The notes beneath the pieces were generated by a model. It did not search any database. It was not told the origin of the DNA and saw only the letters and a program-made list of their open reading frames with translations. From assembly GCF_012027495.1 (NCBI RefSeq), contig NZ_SNUK01000001.1:124001-188000 (forward strand): DNA of 64,000 nt, read 5' to 3'. Each line of letters starts with the position of its first letter. The stretch's first letter is position 1. Origin of the DNA: Thermococcus sp. JdF3 (GTDB taxonomy: Archaea; Methanobacteriota_B; Thermococci; Thermococcales; Thermococcaceae). A program made the position numbers and the translations under genes. Positions 54,579 to 64,000 of this stretch are shown here, one piece after another.

Positions 54579-55706
54579 ATGAAATCCCGCGGAAAGACAT
54601 TCACCCTGTTTTTGGTCGGCGTCTTGCTCCTCGCCGTCGTGGCGAGCGGATGTATAGGCGGCGGAACTACTACGACTACCACCACGTCCTCCTCCAGCCC
54701 AACGGAGACGGCTTCGTTCCCAACAACCACCACTGCCGCCCCCAAGTACCCGATAACCGTCACGGACTTCGCGGGGAGGACCGTCACCATAGATAAGCCG
54801 CCCGAGAGGGTGATAGTGCTCTCCGGCTACTGGGCGGAGATACTCTGCGTCCTCGGCGTCCAGGACAGGATAGTCGGCATAGGCAAGTACGTCCCCTACG
54901 ACCCCTACCTCCCGGATGATGTGAAGAACAGGACCGTTGTTGGCAGCAACTTCAAGGGCCTCAACTGGGAGACCGTCGTCGGTTTGAATCCAGACCTCAT
55001 AATAATCGACTGGTACGGCGGCAAGTACGCCGACGCCGAGACGATACAGAAGGCGGAAGAGCTCGGCATACCCGTCATAGCGCTCACTGCTAAGACCATC
55101 GAGGATAACGTGGAGGTTGTCGAGCTCCTTGGAAAGGTCTTTGATAAAGAAGAGAAGGCCGGTGAGCTGGCCGGATGGATGGAGGAGAAGCTCAGCGCCG
55201 TGAAGGAAACCGCCGCCCAGATTCCAGAGAGCGAGAGGAAGAACGCCCTCCTCATAAGTGCCCCCAAGGACATCGCGGGCCCGGTCACTGTCTACGCCAA
55301 CGGAAGCGCGTGGGCTAGCATGGTGGAGCTCGTCGGTGCCCACAACTTAGCTTTCGACATGACCTTCAATACCCAGTGGCCCAAGCTCGACCTCGAGAAG
55401 ATAATCGCCTACTGGGGCAACGACACGGACGTTTTAATCGTGACGTCATTCAGCCAGGACAGGCTTGAGGACGCCGTGAACGGCATTAAAAATGACTCAA
55501 GGTGGCAGGAAATCAAGGCCGTGAGGGAGGGACACGTCTACGGCATCCTCGCAGGTTCAAAGGGCTACCTCGACTGGGGCCCGAGGATAATAGTCGGCCT
55601 CTACCAGATGGCCAACATAGTCTACCCCGACCGCTACCAGAGCTGGGAGTCGGTCAGGGACGAGCTGATTGAGAAGTTCTACAGCCCGTTCTACCAGGGT
55701 GAGTGA
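54579..55706 (+). CDS. ABC transporter substrate-binding lipoprotein (BtuF/FepB type)
   Basis: 375 residues. Signal peptide TFTLFLVGVLLLAVVASGC with a lipobox-like ASGC, a Thr/Ser-rich linker, then a periplasmic-binding-protein fold (VTDFAGRTVTIDKPPERVIV and later DIAGPVTVYANG). Binds a metal chelate: corrinoid, haem or siderophore. ATG 54579 follows GGTGAGCAC. First gene of an operon with permease, ATPase, CobN and chelatase AAA protein, which favours a corrinoid or other tetrapyrrole. Confidence 0.9.
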   Translation: MKSRGKTFTLFLVGVLLLAVVASGCIGGGTTTTTTTSSSSPTETASFPTTTTAAPKYPITVTDFAGRTVTIDKPPERVIVLSGYWAEILCVLGVQDRIVGIGKYVPYDPYLPDDVKNRTVVGSNFKGLNWETVVGLNPDLIIIDWYGGKYADAETIQKAEELGIPVIALTAKTIEDNVEVVELLGKVFDKEEKAGELAGWMEEKLSAVKETAAQIPESERKNALLISAPKDIAGPVTVYANGSAWASMVELVGAHNLAFDMTFNTQWPKLDLEKIIAYWGNDTDVLIVTSFSQDRLEDAVNGIKNDSRWQEIKAVREGHVYGILAGSKGYLDWGPRIIVGLYQMANIVYPDRYQSWESVRDELIEKFYSPFYQGE

Positions 55707-55708
55707 GC

Positions 55709-56755
55709 ATGAGGAAGGCCCTCCACCTTTCCTTTTTGTTCTCCCCGGTTCTTGCCCTCATCGTAAGCCTGTGTATAGGGACCTATCCAATTCCTCCCTC
55801 CGCCGTCGTGAGCATGGTGCTCCTTAAAGGGGCTCAGATCATCTCCGAAGTTTTGAAAACTTTAACCCTCGGGAAGGTATCCTTCTCCGTCACGATTCCC
55901 TACCCGAGCGTTTACCAGACCATACTCTTTGAGATACGCCTCCCCCGCGTCCTGATGGCCATGCTCGTCGGCTCGGCCCTTGCCATTTCGGGCGCCGTCC
56001 TGCAGGCCATATTCAGGAACCCCCTCGTCAACAGCTACATCCTTGGCATCTCTTCCGGGGCCGCCTTCGGCGCGGCTTTGGCTATAGGCCTCTCCGTTGG
56101 CGTGGGGGTGACTCCTTCAGCGTTCGCCTTCGCGCTCCTCGCGGTCTTCATAACGACCTCTCTGGCGAGGGTCGGCGGGAGGATAACCCCGGTCTCGCTC
56201 GTACTCGCTGGAATCATAGTCAACGCCTTCTTTTCAGCTTTAACGTCCCTCCTCAAGTTCCTCATGGAGCACGACAAGCTGGCGAGCATCGTCTACTGGC
56301 TCATGGGGAGCTTCGCCAACTCGGACTGGGGCTCGGTCAGGGTGGCCTTCCCGGTGATCCTCGTCGGCTGTTTCCTGATATATTCAATGCGCTGGCAGCT
56401 GAACGTGCTCTCCTTCGGTGAGGAGGCTAAAATCGTGGGTGTCGAGACCGAGAAGCTGAAGTTCGTCTTCATAGTCGTCGTCTCCATGATAACGGCCGTC
56501 TCCATAGCCTTCTGCGGTATAATCGGGTGGGTCGGGCTGATGATACCGCACATAGTCAGGATGGCCTTCGGTCCGGACCATAAGACCCTAATACCCCTGA
56601 CGATAACCCTCGGGGCTTCATTCATGGCCTTAGCCGATACGCTCGCGAGGTCTGTGGCGACCTACGAGATACCGATCGGTATAATAACGACCCTCCTTGG
56701 AATTCCCTTCTTCGCTTACCTGCTCAGAAAAACGGGCGGTGGATGGGATGCTTGA
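55709..56755 (+). CDS. ABC transporter permease (BtuC/FecCD type)
   Basis: 348 residues, about 10 membrane helices. RLPRVLMAMLVGSALAISGA and GIIGWVGLMIPHIVRMAFGP are FecCD/BtuC hallmarks. ATG 55709 lies just after the lipoprotein stop, within GGTGAGTGAGC. Membrane part of the importer. Confidence 0.93.
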   Translation: MRKALHLSFLFSPVLALIVSLCIGTYPIPPSAVVSMVLLKGAQIISEVLKTLTLGKVSFSVTIPYPSVYQTILFEIRLPRVLMAMLVGSALAISGAVLQAIFRNPLVNSYILGISSGAAFGAALAIGLSVGVGVTPSAFAFALLAVFITTSLARVGGRITPVSLVLAGIIVNAFFSALTSLLKFLMEHDKLASIVYWLMGSFANSDWGSVRVAFPVILVGCFLIYSMRWQLNVLSFGEEAKIVGVETEKLKFVFIVVVSMITAVSIAFCGIIGWVGLMIPHIVRMAFGPDHKTLIPLTITLGASFMALADTLARSVATYEIPIGIITTLLGIPFFAYLLRKTGGGWDA

Positions 56756-57521
56756 GGTCAGAGGCCTGTCGTTCAGCTACGGCGATTTCAGCATCGAAGG
56801 GGTCACCCTCGAGGTGAAGGAAGGGGAAGTCGTGACGCTCCTCGGCCCCAACGGGAGCGGGAAGACCACCATACTGAAGGCAATCTACGGGCTGCTGAAG
56901 CCAAAGGAAAGGTGCGTCTTCATTGACGGGCGGGACTTCCATGAACTGCCCATCAGGGAGAGGGCCAAGTTGGCCGGCTACGTCCCCCAGTCCCACACGC
57001 CGCCCTTCCCCTACACGGTTCTGGACGTGGTCGTCACAGGTTTGGCTTCCCAGCTCGGTCCCTTTGAGAGCCCGAGAAAAGAGCACTATGAGAAGGCCCT
57101 CGAAAAGCTCAGGCTCCTCGGACTCGAGCGCTTTAAGGATAAACCTTACACCCAGCTGAGCGGCGGACAGATGCAGCTGATTCTGATAGCGAGGGCCCTC
57201 GTCCAGGAGCCGAGGTTTCTGCTCCTCGACGAGCCAACGGCTCACCTTGACTTCAAGAACCAGGTCAAAGTCCTCGGGATAGTCAAGAGGCTCGCGCGGG
57301 AGGAGGGCATCTCGGCCATTATGACGCTCCACGACCCCAATTTGGCCTCCCTCTACTCCGACAGGATAGCCCTCGTCAAGGAGGGCAAGATCAGGGCCGT
57401 CGGGAGGCCGCATGAAGTCCTGCGGGAGGAGATGCTCCGCGATGTCTACGGCGTCCCCGTGTGCGTCCTTGAGTTCGACGGCTTCAGGCTCATACTCCCC
57501 AGAACGGAGGTGATTCAATGA
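56748..57521 (+). CDS. ABC transporter ATPase (BtuD/FepC type)
   Basis: 257 residues. Walker A GPNGSGKT (33-40), signature LSGGQMQL, Walker B FLLLDEPTAHLD, and switch His in MTLHDPN. ATG 56748 overlaps the permease end. Drives uptake of the chelate bound by the lipoprotein. Confidence 0.95.
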   Translation: MLEVRGLSFSYGDFSIEGVTLEVKEGEVVTLLGPNGSGKTTILKAIYGLLKPKERCVFIDGRDFHELPIRERAKLAGYVPQSHTPPFPYTVLDVVVTGLASQLGPFESPRKEHYEKALEKLRLLGLERFKDKPYTQLSGGQMQLILIARALVQEPRFLLLDEPTAHLDFKNQVKVLGIVKRLAREEGISAIMTLHDPNLASLYSDRIALVKEGKIRAVGRPHEVLREEMLRDVYGVPVCVLEFDGFRLILPRTEVIQ

Positions 57522-60500
57522 TATGCTTCATCTTAGGATACGGCGCGAGGCCCCTGCCCCTGCTAAGGGAGATACTTGAGGAGGAGAGAATAGATGGGCT
57601 CGTGCTCACTGACCAGAACTGCGAGAGAGAGCTGGATAAAGTAGAAAAGTCGGATGTAATCTTCATCTACGCCCACGAGCTTCCTGAAATAGTGGAGGAG
57701 ACGATTAAAGAAAGCAAGGCTAAAGTCATCGCCTGCGCCGGCCTGGAAAGCCTGACTACCGTCCCGGAGGAGGTTCTGATCAAGGCCAAGACCTACTACG
57801 TCCTCGGAGGCGAAAAGAACCTGAGAAACCTGGTCAGGTTCCTTGCGGGCCTCGCTGGAGCGGAGATTGATTACGAAGATCCCCAGGAGGTGCCGATGCA
57901 CGGCATCTACCACCCTGAACTGGGCCTTTTTGAAAGCCTGGACGAATACCTGAAAGCCTACGGGAAGGAGCCCCTCATTGGAGTTCTCTTCTGGAGGAGC
58001 ACCTGGCTCTACAAGGACTTCAGACCAATTGGAGAGCTCATCAGGGCCCTTGAGGAGGAAGGCTTTGGGGTAATCCCGGTCTTCACCTACGGAAAAGACT
58101 CAAGGACGGGGCTTGGAAGGGAGAAGAGCGAGGCCGTTGAGGAGTTCTTCATGAAGGGTGGGAAGCCGATTGTAGAAGCTTTGGTGAGCTTAATCTCCTT
58201 CGGCACGGTCGAGCTGAAGAACCTGCAAAGGCTCAACGTCCCGGTTTTTGCTCCGATAAGGTCCTACTACCAGTCCGTCGAGGATTGGAAGAAAAGCGAG
58301 AAGGGCGTTGACTACATGACTCAGGTCTATGGGGTGATAATTCCGGAAGTTGTGGGTGCAATTGAGCCGATTTTCATAGCCGGAACCAGAAACATTGAGG
58401 GCTACAAGGAGGGCGAGCCCTATGAAGAGCACATGAGGTACCTGGCCAGAAGGGTGAAGAAGTGGGTCGAGCTCAGGAAGAAGCCCAGGGATGAAGTTAG
58501 GATAGCAATCGTTCTGATAAACCCGCCGTGCAAAGGACTTGAGGCGAACGTCGCCGTTGGCCTCGGCCTGGATGTTCCCGAGAGCATCGTCAGACTTCTG
58601 CACAGACTCAAAGAAGAAGGCTACTGCGTTGGCGAAGACCTGCCGGAGAACGGTGAAGAGCTGATAAAGCTGATCCTGGAGAGAAAGGCGATAAGCGAGT
58701 TCAGGTGGACGAGCGTTGAGGAGATCGTCAAGAGCGGAGGGGCGATTGACTTCGTGGATCTGGAGGAGTACCTTGAGTGGTTCAACGAGCTGCCAGAGGA
58801 CTTGAGGGAAAGAATCGTCTGGGACTGGGGAAGACCTGAGGATGTCTTGGCTGGAAAAGTTGACAAAGCGCTGGTCGGTATGGTTCACGACGGGAAGTTC
58901 GTCGTCCCGGGGATAAGGTTCGGGAACGTCTTCATAACCCCCCAGCCCAAGTTCGGCTGTGCCGGGGCCAGGTGCGATGGAAAGGTGTGCAGAATTTTGC
59001 ATGATCCAAGGATAGTTCCACCGCACCAGTGGTGGGCCGTTTACAGGTGGATAACCAGGAAATTCAAGGCTGATGTAATGATTCACTTCGGAACCCACGG
59101 CTACCTTGAATTCAGGCCCGGAAAAGGCGTCGGGCTCTCCCCTTCATGCGTTCCTGAAGCTTCTTTGGACGACGTTCCTCACCTCTACGTTTACGCTGTC
59201 TCCAATCCAATGGAGGGCGTTATTGCCAAGAGGAGAAGCTACGCAGCGCTTGTAGACCACATCTATCCACCGATGGGGATGGCGGAGGTTCTGGATGATT
59301 TAGATTCTCTCCTAACCCAGTATACAAAGGCTAAGAACTTGGGAGACGAGGCAAGGAGAAGGAAGATTTACGAACAGATTCTTGAGAAGGCCACGGAAAA
59401 CAGGGTGAGAATAGCGAACCCTGAAAATGAAGAGCAGACAATAGAGGAAATCCACCGCTACGTTGAGCTGATGAGGGGCTCCCAGATAAACCTCGGCCTT
59501 CACGTCTTTGGATACCCACCGAACGAACCCGAAAGATTGGCAGAATACGTTGCCACTGCAATGGCCTATGATTCCTACGCCGCTCCTTCGATTAGAAGAG
59601 TCATAGCTGGGGCAGTGGGCCTGGACTACGATGAGATGAAAAAGAACCCCTTGGGAACTACAAACGGGTTCACGAACAGGGAGCTTCTGGAGATTTTCCA
59701 CAGGATAGCGGTCAAGAGCCTGGAGCGTTTGCTTAAGGGAGAAAGCTTTGAAGTCGTTGGGGAAGAAATTGAGAAGTTTGGATTTAAAGTCACGGAGAAA
59801 GAAAAGCTTGAAGAAACGTTTAGAAAAGCTCTTGACGTTGCAGAGAAAATAATTGAGTGTAAAAAGGAGCACGAGGGATTCTTGAAGGGACTGAGTGGAG
59901 AATACGTTGAACCCGGCCCCTCGGGCGCGATAACGAGGGGGAAGTTCGAAATTCTGCCAACGGGAAGGAACTCCTATGCAGTTGATCCAGGGACTCTGCC
60001 AACCAAAGCGGCGTGGCAGATAGGAGTCGAAACCGCGGAGAAACTCCTGGAGGAATACATGAAAAAGCACGGAAAATACCCGGAAAGCGTCGGGCAGGTT
60101 CTCTGGAGCATAGACGGCTATAAGGCGGATGGAGAGCAGATAGCCCAGATTCTGTACCTGATTGGAGTCAGGCCGGTTTGGAAGGGGGACGTGGTTGCCG
60201 GGCTTGAAGTCATACCTTTAGAAGAGCTCGGAAGGCCGAGGATTGACGTCCTGGTAAGGATAAGTGGAATCGTGAGGGACACGCTGCCGAACTATATCTA
60301 CCTGATTGACGGGGCCATAGAGAAGGCCGTTACGCTGGATGAGCCCTTGGAGATGAACTATGTCAAAAAGCACTACGTTGAGCATATCAAAAAGCTCATT
60401 GAGCTCGGAAAGAGCTTTGAGGAAGCGCAGAGGTTCGCAAGGTTTAGGGTTTTCTCGGCCCCGCCAGGTGCCTACGGGGCTGGAGTGAATTTAGCGGTTG

Positions 60501-61276
60501 AATCATCGGGCTGGAGGAGTGACGAGGATTTGGCCAAGGTGTGGATTCAGTGGAGCGGCTACGCCTACGGAAAGGGTACCTTTGGCGTTGAAGCATATGA
60601 CTCGCTGGTTCTGAGCCTAAAAGAGGTGGACGTAATCAACAGGAACCACATAAGCGATGAGCACGACCCGACTAACTGCTGCTGCTATTTTGCCCATCAC
60701 GGAGGATTCAAGGCCGCAGTTGATGCCCTGGCCGGCAAGGACGCTGAAGTGGTTCAGACGGACACGAGGGACATAAGCGATACCAAAATCGTTGAGGTGA
60801 AAGTTGAGCTTGAAAGGGTCGTCAGGGCAAAGCTCCTCAACGAGCGCTGGATTGAGGAGATGAAGAAGCACGGCTACCGGGGGGCGAGCGAGTTCTCCAA
60901 GAAGATCAACCACCTATACGGCTGGGAGGCAACAACGAAGCTCGTTGAAGACTGGGTTTTTGACGAGATAGCAAGGAAATACGTTCTGGATGAAGAGATG
61001 AGGAGATGGTTCGAGGAGCACAACCCCTACGCCATCGAGGAGATTGCGAGAAGGCTGATTGAAGCCTATGAGCGCGGCCTGTGGGAGACGAGCGATGAGC
61101 TCATTGAAAGGCTCATGGAGGTTTATTCGGAAATTGAGGGAATCCTGGAGGAAAGCCTTGGTGAAGGGGAAGTCCAGGGCGGGACGATTGAAATTTACAC
61201 GGCTGAAGACGACGAACACTGGAGTGAAAACATGAGGGAGGTGGAGGGAATATGGAGCCTCGTGAAAAACGATTAG
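57518..61276 (+). CDS. cobN: Cobaltochelatase subunit CobN
   Basis: 1252 residues, full CobN/BchH length. Motifs [16 protein letters not shown] and [17 protein letters not shown]. Large subunit that binds the tetrapyrrole and metal and is driven by an AAA/VWA partner, which is the next gene (25-bp overlap). Starts 4 nt inside the ABC ATPase gene. Could insert Co into an imported corrin precursor or act on another tetrapyrrole. No corrin-ring synthesis genes are in this window. Confidence 0.94.
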   Translation: MICFILGYGARPLPLLREILEEERIDGLVLTDQNCERELDKVEKSDVIFIYAHELPEIVEETIKESKAKVIACAGLESLTTVPEEVLIKAKTYYVLGGEKNLRNLVRFLAGLAGAEIDYEDPQEVPMHGIYHPELGLFESLDEYLKAYGKEPLIGVLFWRSTWLYKDFRPIGELIRALEEEGFGVIPVFTYGKDSRTGLGREKSEAVEEFFMKGGKPIVEALVSLISFGTVELKNLQRLNVPVFAPIRSYYQSVEDWKKSEKGVDYMTQVYGVIIPEVVGAIEPIFIAGTRNIEGYKEGEPYEEHMRYLARRVKKWVELRKKPRDEVRIAIVLINPPCKGLEANVAVGLGLDVPESIVRLLHRLKEEGYCVGEDLPENGEELIKLILERKAISEFRWTSVEEIVKSGGAIDFVDLEEYLEWFNELPEDLRERIVWDWGRPEDVLAGKVDKALVGMVHDGKFVVPGIRFGNVFITPQPKFGCAGARCDGKVCRILHDPRIVPPHQWWAVYRWITRKFKADVMIHFGTHGYLEFRPGKGVGLSPSCVPEASLDDVPHLYVYAVSNPMEGVIAKRRSYAALVDHIYPPMGMAEVLDDLDSLLTQYTKAKNLGDEARRRKIYEQILEKATENRVRIANPENEEQTIEEIHRYVELMRGSQINLGLHVFGYPPNEPERLAEYVATAMAYDSYAAPSIRRVIAGAVGLDYDEMKKNPLGTTNGFTNRELLEIFHRIAVKSLERLLKGESFEVVGEEIEKFGFKVTEKEKLEETFRKALDVAEKIIECKKEHEGFLKGLSGEYVEPGPSGAITRGKFEILPTGRNSYAVDPGTLPTKAAWQIGVETAEKLLEEYMKKHGKYPESVGQVLWSIDGYKADGEQIAQILYLIGVRPVWKGDVVAGLEVIPLEELGRPRIDVLVRISGIVRDTLPNYIYLIDGAIEKAVTLDEPLEMNYVKKHYVEHIKKLIELGKSFEEAQRFARFRVFSAPPGAYGAGVNLAVESSGWRSDEDLAKVWIQWSGYAYGKGTFGVEAYDSLVLSLKEVDVINRNHISDEHDPTNCCCYFAHHGGFKAAVDALAGKDAEVVQTDTRDISDTKIVEVKVELERVVRAKLLNERWIEEMKKHGYRGASEFSKKINHLYGWEATTKLVEDWVFDEIARKYVLDEEMRRWFEEHNPYAIEEIARRLIEAYERGLWETSDELIERLMEVYSEIEGILEESLGEGEVQGGTIEIYTAEDDEHWSENMREVEGIWSLVKND

Positions 61277-63177
61277 TCTTCCCGTTCTCTGCAATAGTCG
61301 GGCAGGAAAAGGCCAAGCTGGCGTTGCTGGCCGTGGCCGTTAATCCGCTGATCGGTGGTGTCTTGCTTAAAGGAGATAAGGGAACGGGAAAATCGACCCT
61401 GGTTAGGGCATTAGCTAACGTTTTGCCCGAGATTGAAGTTGTGGCAGATTGCCCCTTCAACTGCAATCCGAGGAATCCTTTGGAGATGTGCGACAGCTGT
61501 TATGAGAGATATGAAAATGGGGAAGAGTTGCCCATAGCAAAGAGGAAGATGCGCGTTGTGGACCTGCCCTTAAGTGTTACGATAGACAGGCTCGTTGGAA
61601 CCGTTGATGTGGAGCGCTTTTTGAAGGAGGGCAAAAAAGCTCTGCAGCCGGGAATACTCGCGGAAGCAAACAGAGGGGTCCTTTACATCGATGAAGTCAA
61701 CCTCCTGGACGACTACATAGCCGATTCACTCTTAGATGCTGCAGCAATGGGATGGAACACGATAGAGAGGGAAGGGATCTCTTTCAGGCATCCGGCGAGG
61801 TTCATCCTGGTTGGAAGCATGAACCCTGAGGAAGGCGAGCTCAGACCGCAGATCCTCGACAGGTTCGGTTTATGCGTTGAAGTCTCAGCACCGATGAACC
61901 TGGAGGAGAGGATAGAGATAGTCAAGCGCGTTGAGGAGTTCCATGAAGACCCCACAAGCTTCTACAAAAAGTATGAGATCGAAGAGAAGAAGCTCACGGA
62001 GAGGATCGTTAAGGCAAGGGAGATTCTGCCGAAGGTCGAGATAAGCGACGATTTGCTGAAGCTTTTGGCTGAAACGGTCGTTAACCTGGGAATCAAAACC
62101 AACAGAGCTGAGATAGCCACGATAAAGACGGCCAAGGCAATAGCCGCCCTGAACGGAAGGAGAAGGGTCTCACTGGAAGAACTGGAAAAAGCTATGGAAC
62201 TGGCTCTACCGCACCGCCTGAGGGACAGGCCGTTCCAAAAGCCACCTCAGATGCAGCCCCCAAAGCCTAAGGACGACAGCAAGCAGGATCACGACCACAA
62301 ACACGAGCATAAGCATGAGCACAAGAAGGAAGAAAAAAATGAAAGGATGAACCAGGGGTCTCGAAGTCAGGGGATTGGAAATTTAGAGCAAAATTTTCGC
62401 TCAAGCGAAGCTAAAATCCCAAGGATAGAGAGCAAAAACTTTGATGGAGGCGGATTCACAGGATACCGCTCCTCGAGGGACGTCAGCGTTACAGTGGTAA
62501 ACTTCCCCAAAGGCATTCCAGTTTCGTACATTCCACCTGTCAACGGCAGGATTAAGGACGTTGATTTCTACAACTCCCTGGTTTGGGCAGTTTTAAATGG
62601 CAAAAGGCCCCCAATAAAGCTCGATTTAAACGATATCCGCGTTAGGGTCAGGAAGGCAAAGGCACCAACGCTCTGGGTTCTGCTCCTGGATTCGAGCGGA
62701 AGCATGGCCGTGCAGAAGAGGATAAGCATCGCGAAGGGGATAGCTGAGAAGCTGGTTGAGAACGGCTACATCAAAAAGTCAAAGATGGCCCTGATCGTTG
62801 CGAAAGGTAACCAGGCGGAGATATTCGTTCCACCCACCAAGAACTACTGGGAAGTGCTTGAGAAGATAGAGAACGTTCCGACTGGAGGGAGGACGCCTTT
62901 AAGCTCCGCCCTCTACAATCTTCTGCTTTTGGCGAACAGGGAGAGGATGAAGGACCGGTCGGTCAAGGTGAGGGCCTTTCTAATAACCGACGGAAAGGCG
63001 AACGTACCGCTCTTTGGAAAGAGGATTAAGGAGGAAATAGTAGAGCTGGCCAGGGCGCTGAAAAAGAGGGATATTGAGCTCACGGTTTATGACACGAGAG
63101 GAAGGGGGATAAACCCGGGCCTGTCCCACGTTCCAATTCTGGAGCGGGTTGCTGGGGCGAAGGTGCACAAAGTTTAG
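61252..63177 (+). CDS. Chelatase AAA+/VWA fusion (BchI-BchD/CobS-T-like)
   Basis: 641 residues. N-terminal AAA+ of the BchI type: Walker [10 protein letters not shown] (41-49), Walker [13 protein letters not shown], and a Cys-rich insert C-P-F-N-C...C-D-S-C. Middle linker rich in His, Lys and Glu ([14 protein letters not shown]), a likely metal-binding stretch. C-terminal VWA domain with MIDAS DSSGSM (about residue 480). It joins motor and integrin-like parts that are separate genes in many bacteria. ATG 61252 after GGAGGTGGAGGG, overlapping cobN. Confidence 0.93.
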   Translation: MEPREKRLVFPFSAIVGQEKAKLALLAVAVNPLIGGVLLKGDKGTGKSTLVRALANVLPEIEVVADCPFNCNPRNPLEMCDSCYERYENGEELPIAKRKMRVVDLPLSVTIDRLVGTVDVERFLKEGKKALQPGILAEANRGVLYIDEVNLLDDYIADSLLDAAAMGWNTIEREGISFRHPARFILVGSMNPEEGELRPQILDRFGLCVEVSAPMNLEERIEIVKRVEEFHEDPTSFYKKYEIEEKKLTERIVKAREILPKVEISDDLLKLLAETVVNLGIKTNRAEIATIKTAKAIAALNGRRRVSLEELEKAMELALPHRLRDRPFQKPPQMQPPKPKDDSKQDHDHKHEHKHEHKKEEKNERMNQGSRSQGIGNLEQNFRSSEAKIPRIESKNFDGGGFTGYRSSRDVSVTVVNFPKGIPVSYIPPVNGRIKDVDFYNSLVWAVLNGKRPPIKLDLNDIRVRVRKAKAPTLWVLLLDSSGSMAVQKRISIAKGIAEKLVENGYIKKSKMALIVAKGNQAEIFVPPTKNYWEVLEKIENVPTGGRTPLSSALYNLLLLANRERMKDRSVKVRAFLITDGKANVPLFGKRIKEEIVELARALKKRDIELTVYDTRGRGINPGLSHVPILERVAGAKVHKV

Positions 63178-63413
63178 CCCTCTGAATCGTTCTGTGGCTG
63201 GAAGAACGGCTGCACGGATGTATGATGGGAGGCTGGGCCGTCGGAGGCTTTGGATTTCTGAAACCCTTGTCCATTACGTACCGTGCAGCTCTGAGGTGAT
63301 GCCAAGAAACCGAAAACTTTATAAATAATCCAAAGGAACGATAAAGCGGAAGCACAAATTGTAACTAAAACCTTTCACCCCTTAAAAACAAAAGCGGGCG
63401 GAGGTGAGGGGAG
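63178..63413. other. Region between chelatase and thermosome genes; inverted repeat and TATA box
   Basis: GCTGCACGG (63209-63217) and CCGTGCAGC (63281-63289) are perfect 9-bp arms around 63 nt, so an 81-nt hairpin-like RNA is possible. TTTATAAATA at 63318-63327 is the thermosome TATA box, with a ~65-nt leader. GGAGGTGAGGGG precedes ATG 63414. Confidence 0.5.
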
Positions 63414-64000
63414 ATGGCCCAGCTCGCTGGACAGCCGGTTGTTATTCTGCCTGAGGGGACTCAGAGGTACGTTGGTAGGGACGCTCAGAGGCTGAACATT
63501 CTGGCCGCCAGGATTATTGCTGAAACCGTTAGGACCACCCTCGGCCCGAAGGGTATGGACAAGATGCTCGTCGACAGTCTCGGAGACATCGTCATCACCA
63601 ACGACGGTGCCACCATCCTCGACGAGATGGACATCCAGCACCCGGCTGCCAAGATGATGGTTGAGGTTGCCAAGACCCAGGACAAGGAGGCCGGTGATGG
63701 TACCACCACCGCCGTTGTCATCGCTGGCGAGCTTCTCAGGAAGGCCGAGGAGCTCCTCGACCAGAACATCCACCCGAGCATAATCATCAAGGGTTACGCC
63801 CTGGCCGCCGAGAAGGCCCAGGAGATACTCGACAACATGGCCAGGGAGATCGACGTTGAGGACGCCGAGACCCTCAAGAAGGCCGCGGTCACCTCTATCA
63901 CCGGTAAGGCCGCCGAGGAGGAGCGCGAGTACCTCGCCGAGATAGCCGTTGACGCCGTCAGGCAGGTTGCCGAGAAGGTCGACGGCACCTACAAGGTCGA
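63414..64000 (+). CDS. Thermosome (group II chaperonin) subunit, 3' end cut by window
   Basis: First 195 codons. [40 protein letters not shown] and [20 protein letters not shown] are chaperonin signatures; GDGTT is the catalytic nucleotide loop. Folds proteins in an ATP-driven double ring. Strong upstream TATA box and ribosome site, as expected for an abundant heat-induced protein. Frame is open to the right edge. Confidence 0.97.
   Translation, partial: MAQLAGQPVVILPEGTQRYVGRDAQRLNILAARIIAETVRTTLGPKGMDKMLVDSLGDIVITNDGATILDEMDIQHPAAKMMVEVAKTQDKEAGDGTTTAVVIAGELLRKAEELLDQNIHPSIIIKGYALAAEKAQEILDNMAREIDVEDAETLKKAAVTSITGKAAEEEREYLAEIAVDAVRQVAEKVDGTYKV

Noticed and set aside
57563-61294. Long antisense frames opposite cobN and its neighbours
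   Set aside because: Typical shadows of GC-rich coding sequence; the sense strand carries clear CobN motifs.
63209-63289. C/D box sRNA before the thermosome gene
   Set aside because: TGATGG and CTGA are present, but D' and C' boxes are not convincing, so only the inverted repeat is reported.

Overview
The window looks like a hyperthermophilic euryarchaeon of the Thermococcales, most likely a Thermococcus. The evidence is a ribonucleotide reductase with two inteins whose sizes (454 and 382 residues) match, as I recall, the two Pyrococcus furiosus RNR inteins; a thermosome gene; aEF1B; AglB; tRNAs with encoded CCA; TATA-type archaeal promoters; purine-rich GGTGA/GGAGG ribosome sites; and dense operons with ATGA/GTGA overlaps. 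The backbone is GC-rich. An inner block (about 34.9-40.4 kb) is clearly AT-rich.

Layout. 1-8.9 kb (minus): B12-dependent RNR (nrdJ, runs off the left edge), a ferritin-like protein, a HAD phosphatase, a TasA-like secreted protein and three envelope proteins. 9.0-14.6 kb (plus): a five-gene MoxR/DUF58/DUF4350/DUF4129-type operon. 14.6-18.7 kb: a sugar epimerase, two coupled AAA+ ATPases with a palindromic operator, and a gutted TnpB remnant. 18.7-22.5 kb: a sugar nucleotidyltransferase and the oligosaccharyltransferase AglB, with a structured RNA candidate between them. 22.6-27.7 kb: a ribbon-helix-helix regulator and a PAPS-synthesis operon (sat, DHH phosphoesterase, phosphodiesterase-like protein, cysC, TauE-like transporter). 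27.7-33.5 kb: a rearranged island of HTH/nucleotidyltransferase (AbiE-like) cassettes, with a duplication, a 984-bp insertion bounded by 12-bp direct repeats, and 5' stubs of the flippase gene that follows. 33.6-41.4 kb: a surface-glycan cluster (flippase, sulfatase-like protein, membrane protein, glycosyltransferases, one truncated). 41.7-42.3 kb: the second copy of the structured RNA, then tRNA-Glu and tRNA-Ile. 42.3-49.4 kb: a second accessory island (hairpin repeats, frameshifted PIN toxin plus antitoxin, AlbA_2 protein with an operator array, an AAA+ ATPase flanked by direct repeats, a complete AbiE pair). 49.4-51.6 kb: zinc ribbon, aEF1B, DUF4258/DUF2283 and a TPR protein. 51.8-54.4 kb: anaerobic RNR nrdD-nrdG. 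54.6-63.2 kb: a BtuFCD-type uptake system with CobN and a chelatase AAA/VWA protein. 63.4 kb on: thermosome subunit (runs off the right edge).

How the parts fit. Deoxynucleotide supply appears twice, once B12-dependent and once glycyl-radical. Both RNR genes have the same palindrome core (GGATAA-N-TTATCC) upstream, and a corrinoid-type uptake/chelatase operon follows nrdDG. The PAPS operon lies between AglB and the glycan cluster, which suggests sulfated surface glycans. The least explained items are the paired ~160-nt RNA with compensatory stem changes and its own conserved promoter, and the 984-bp insertion in the nucleotidyltransferase gene.
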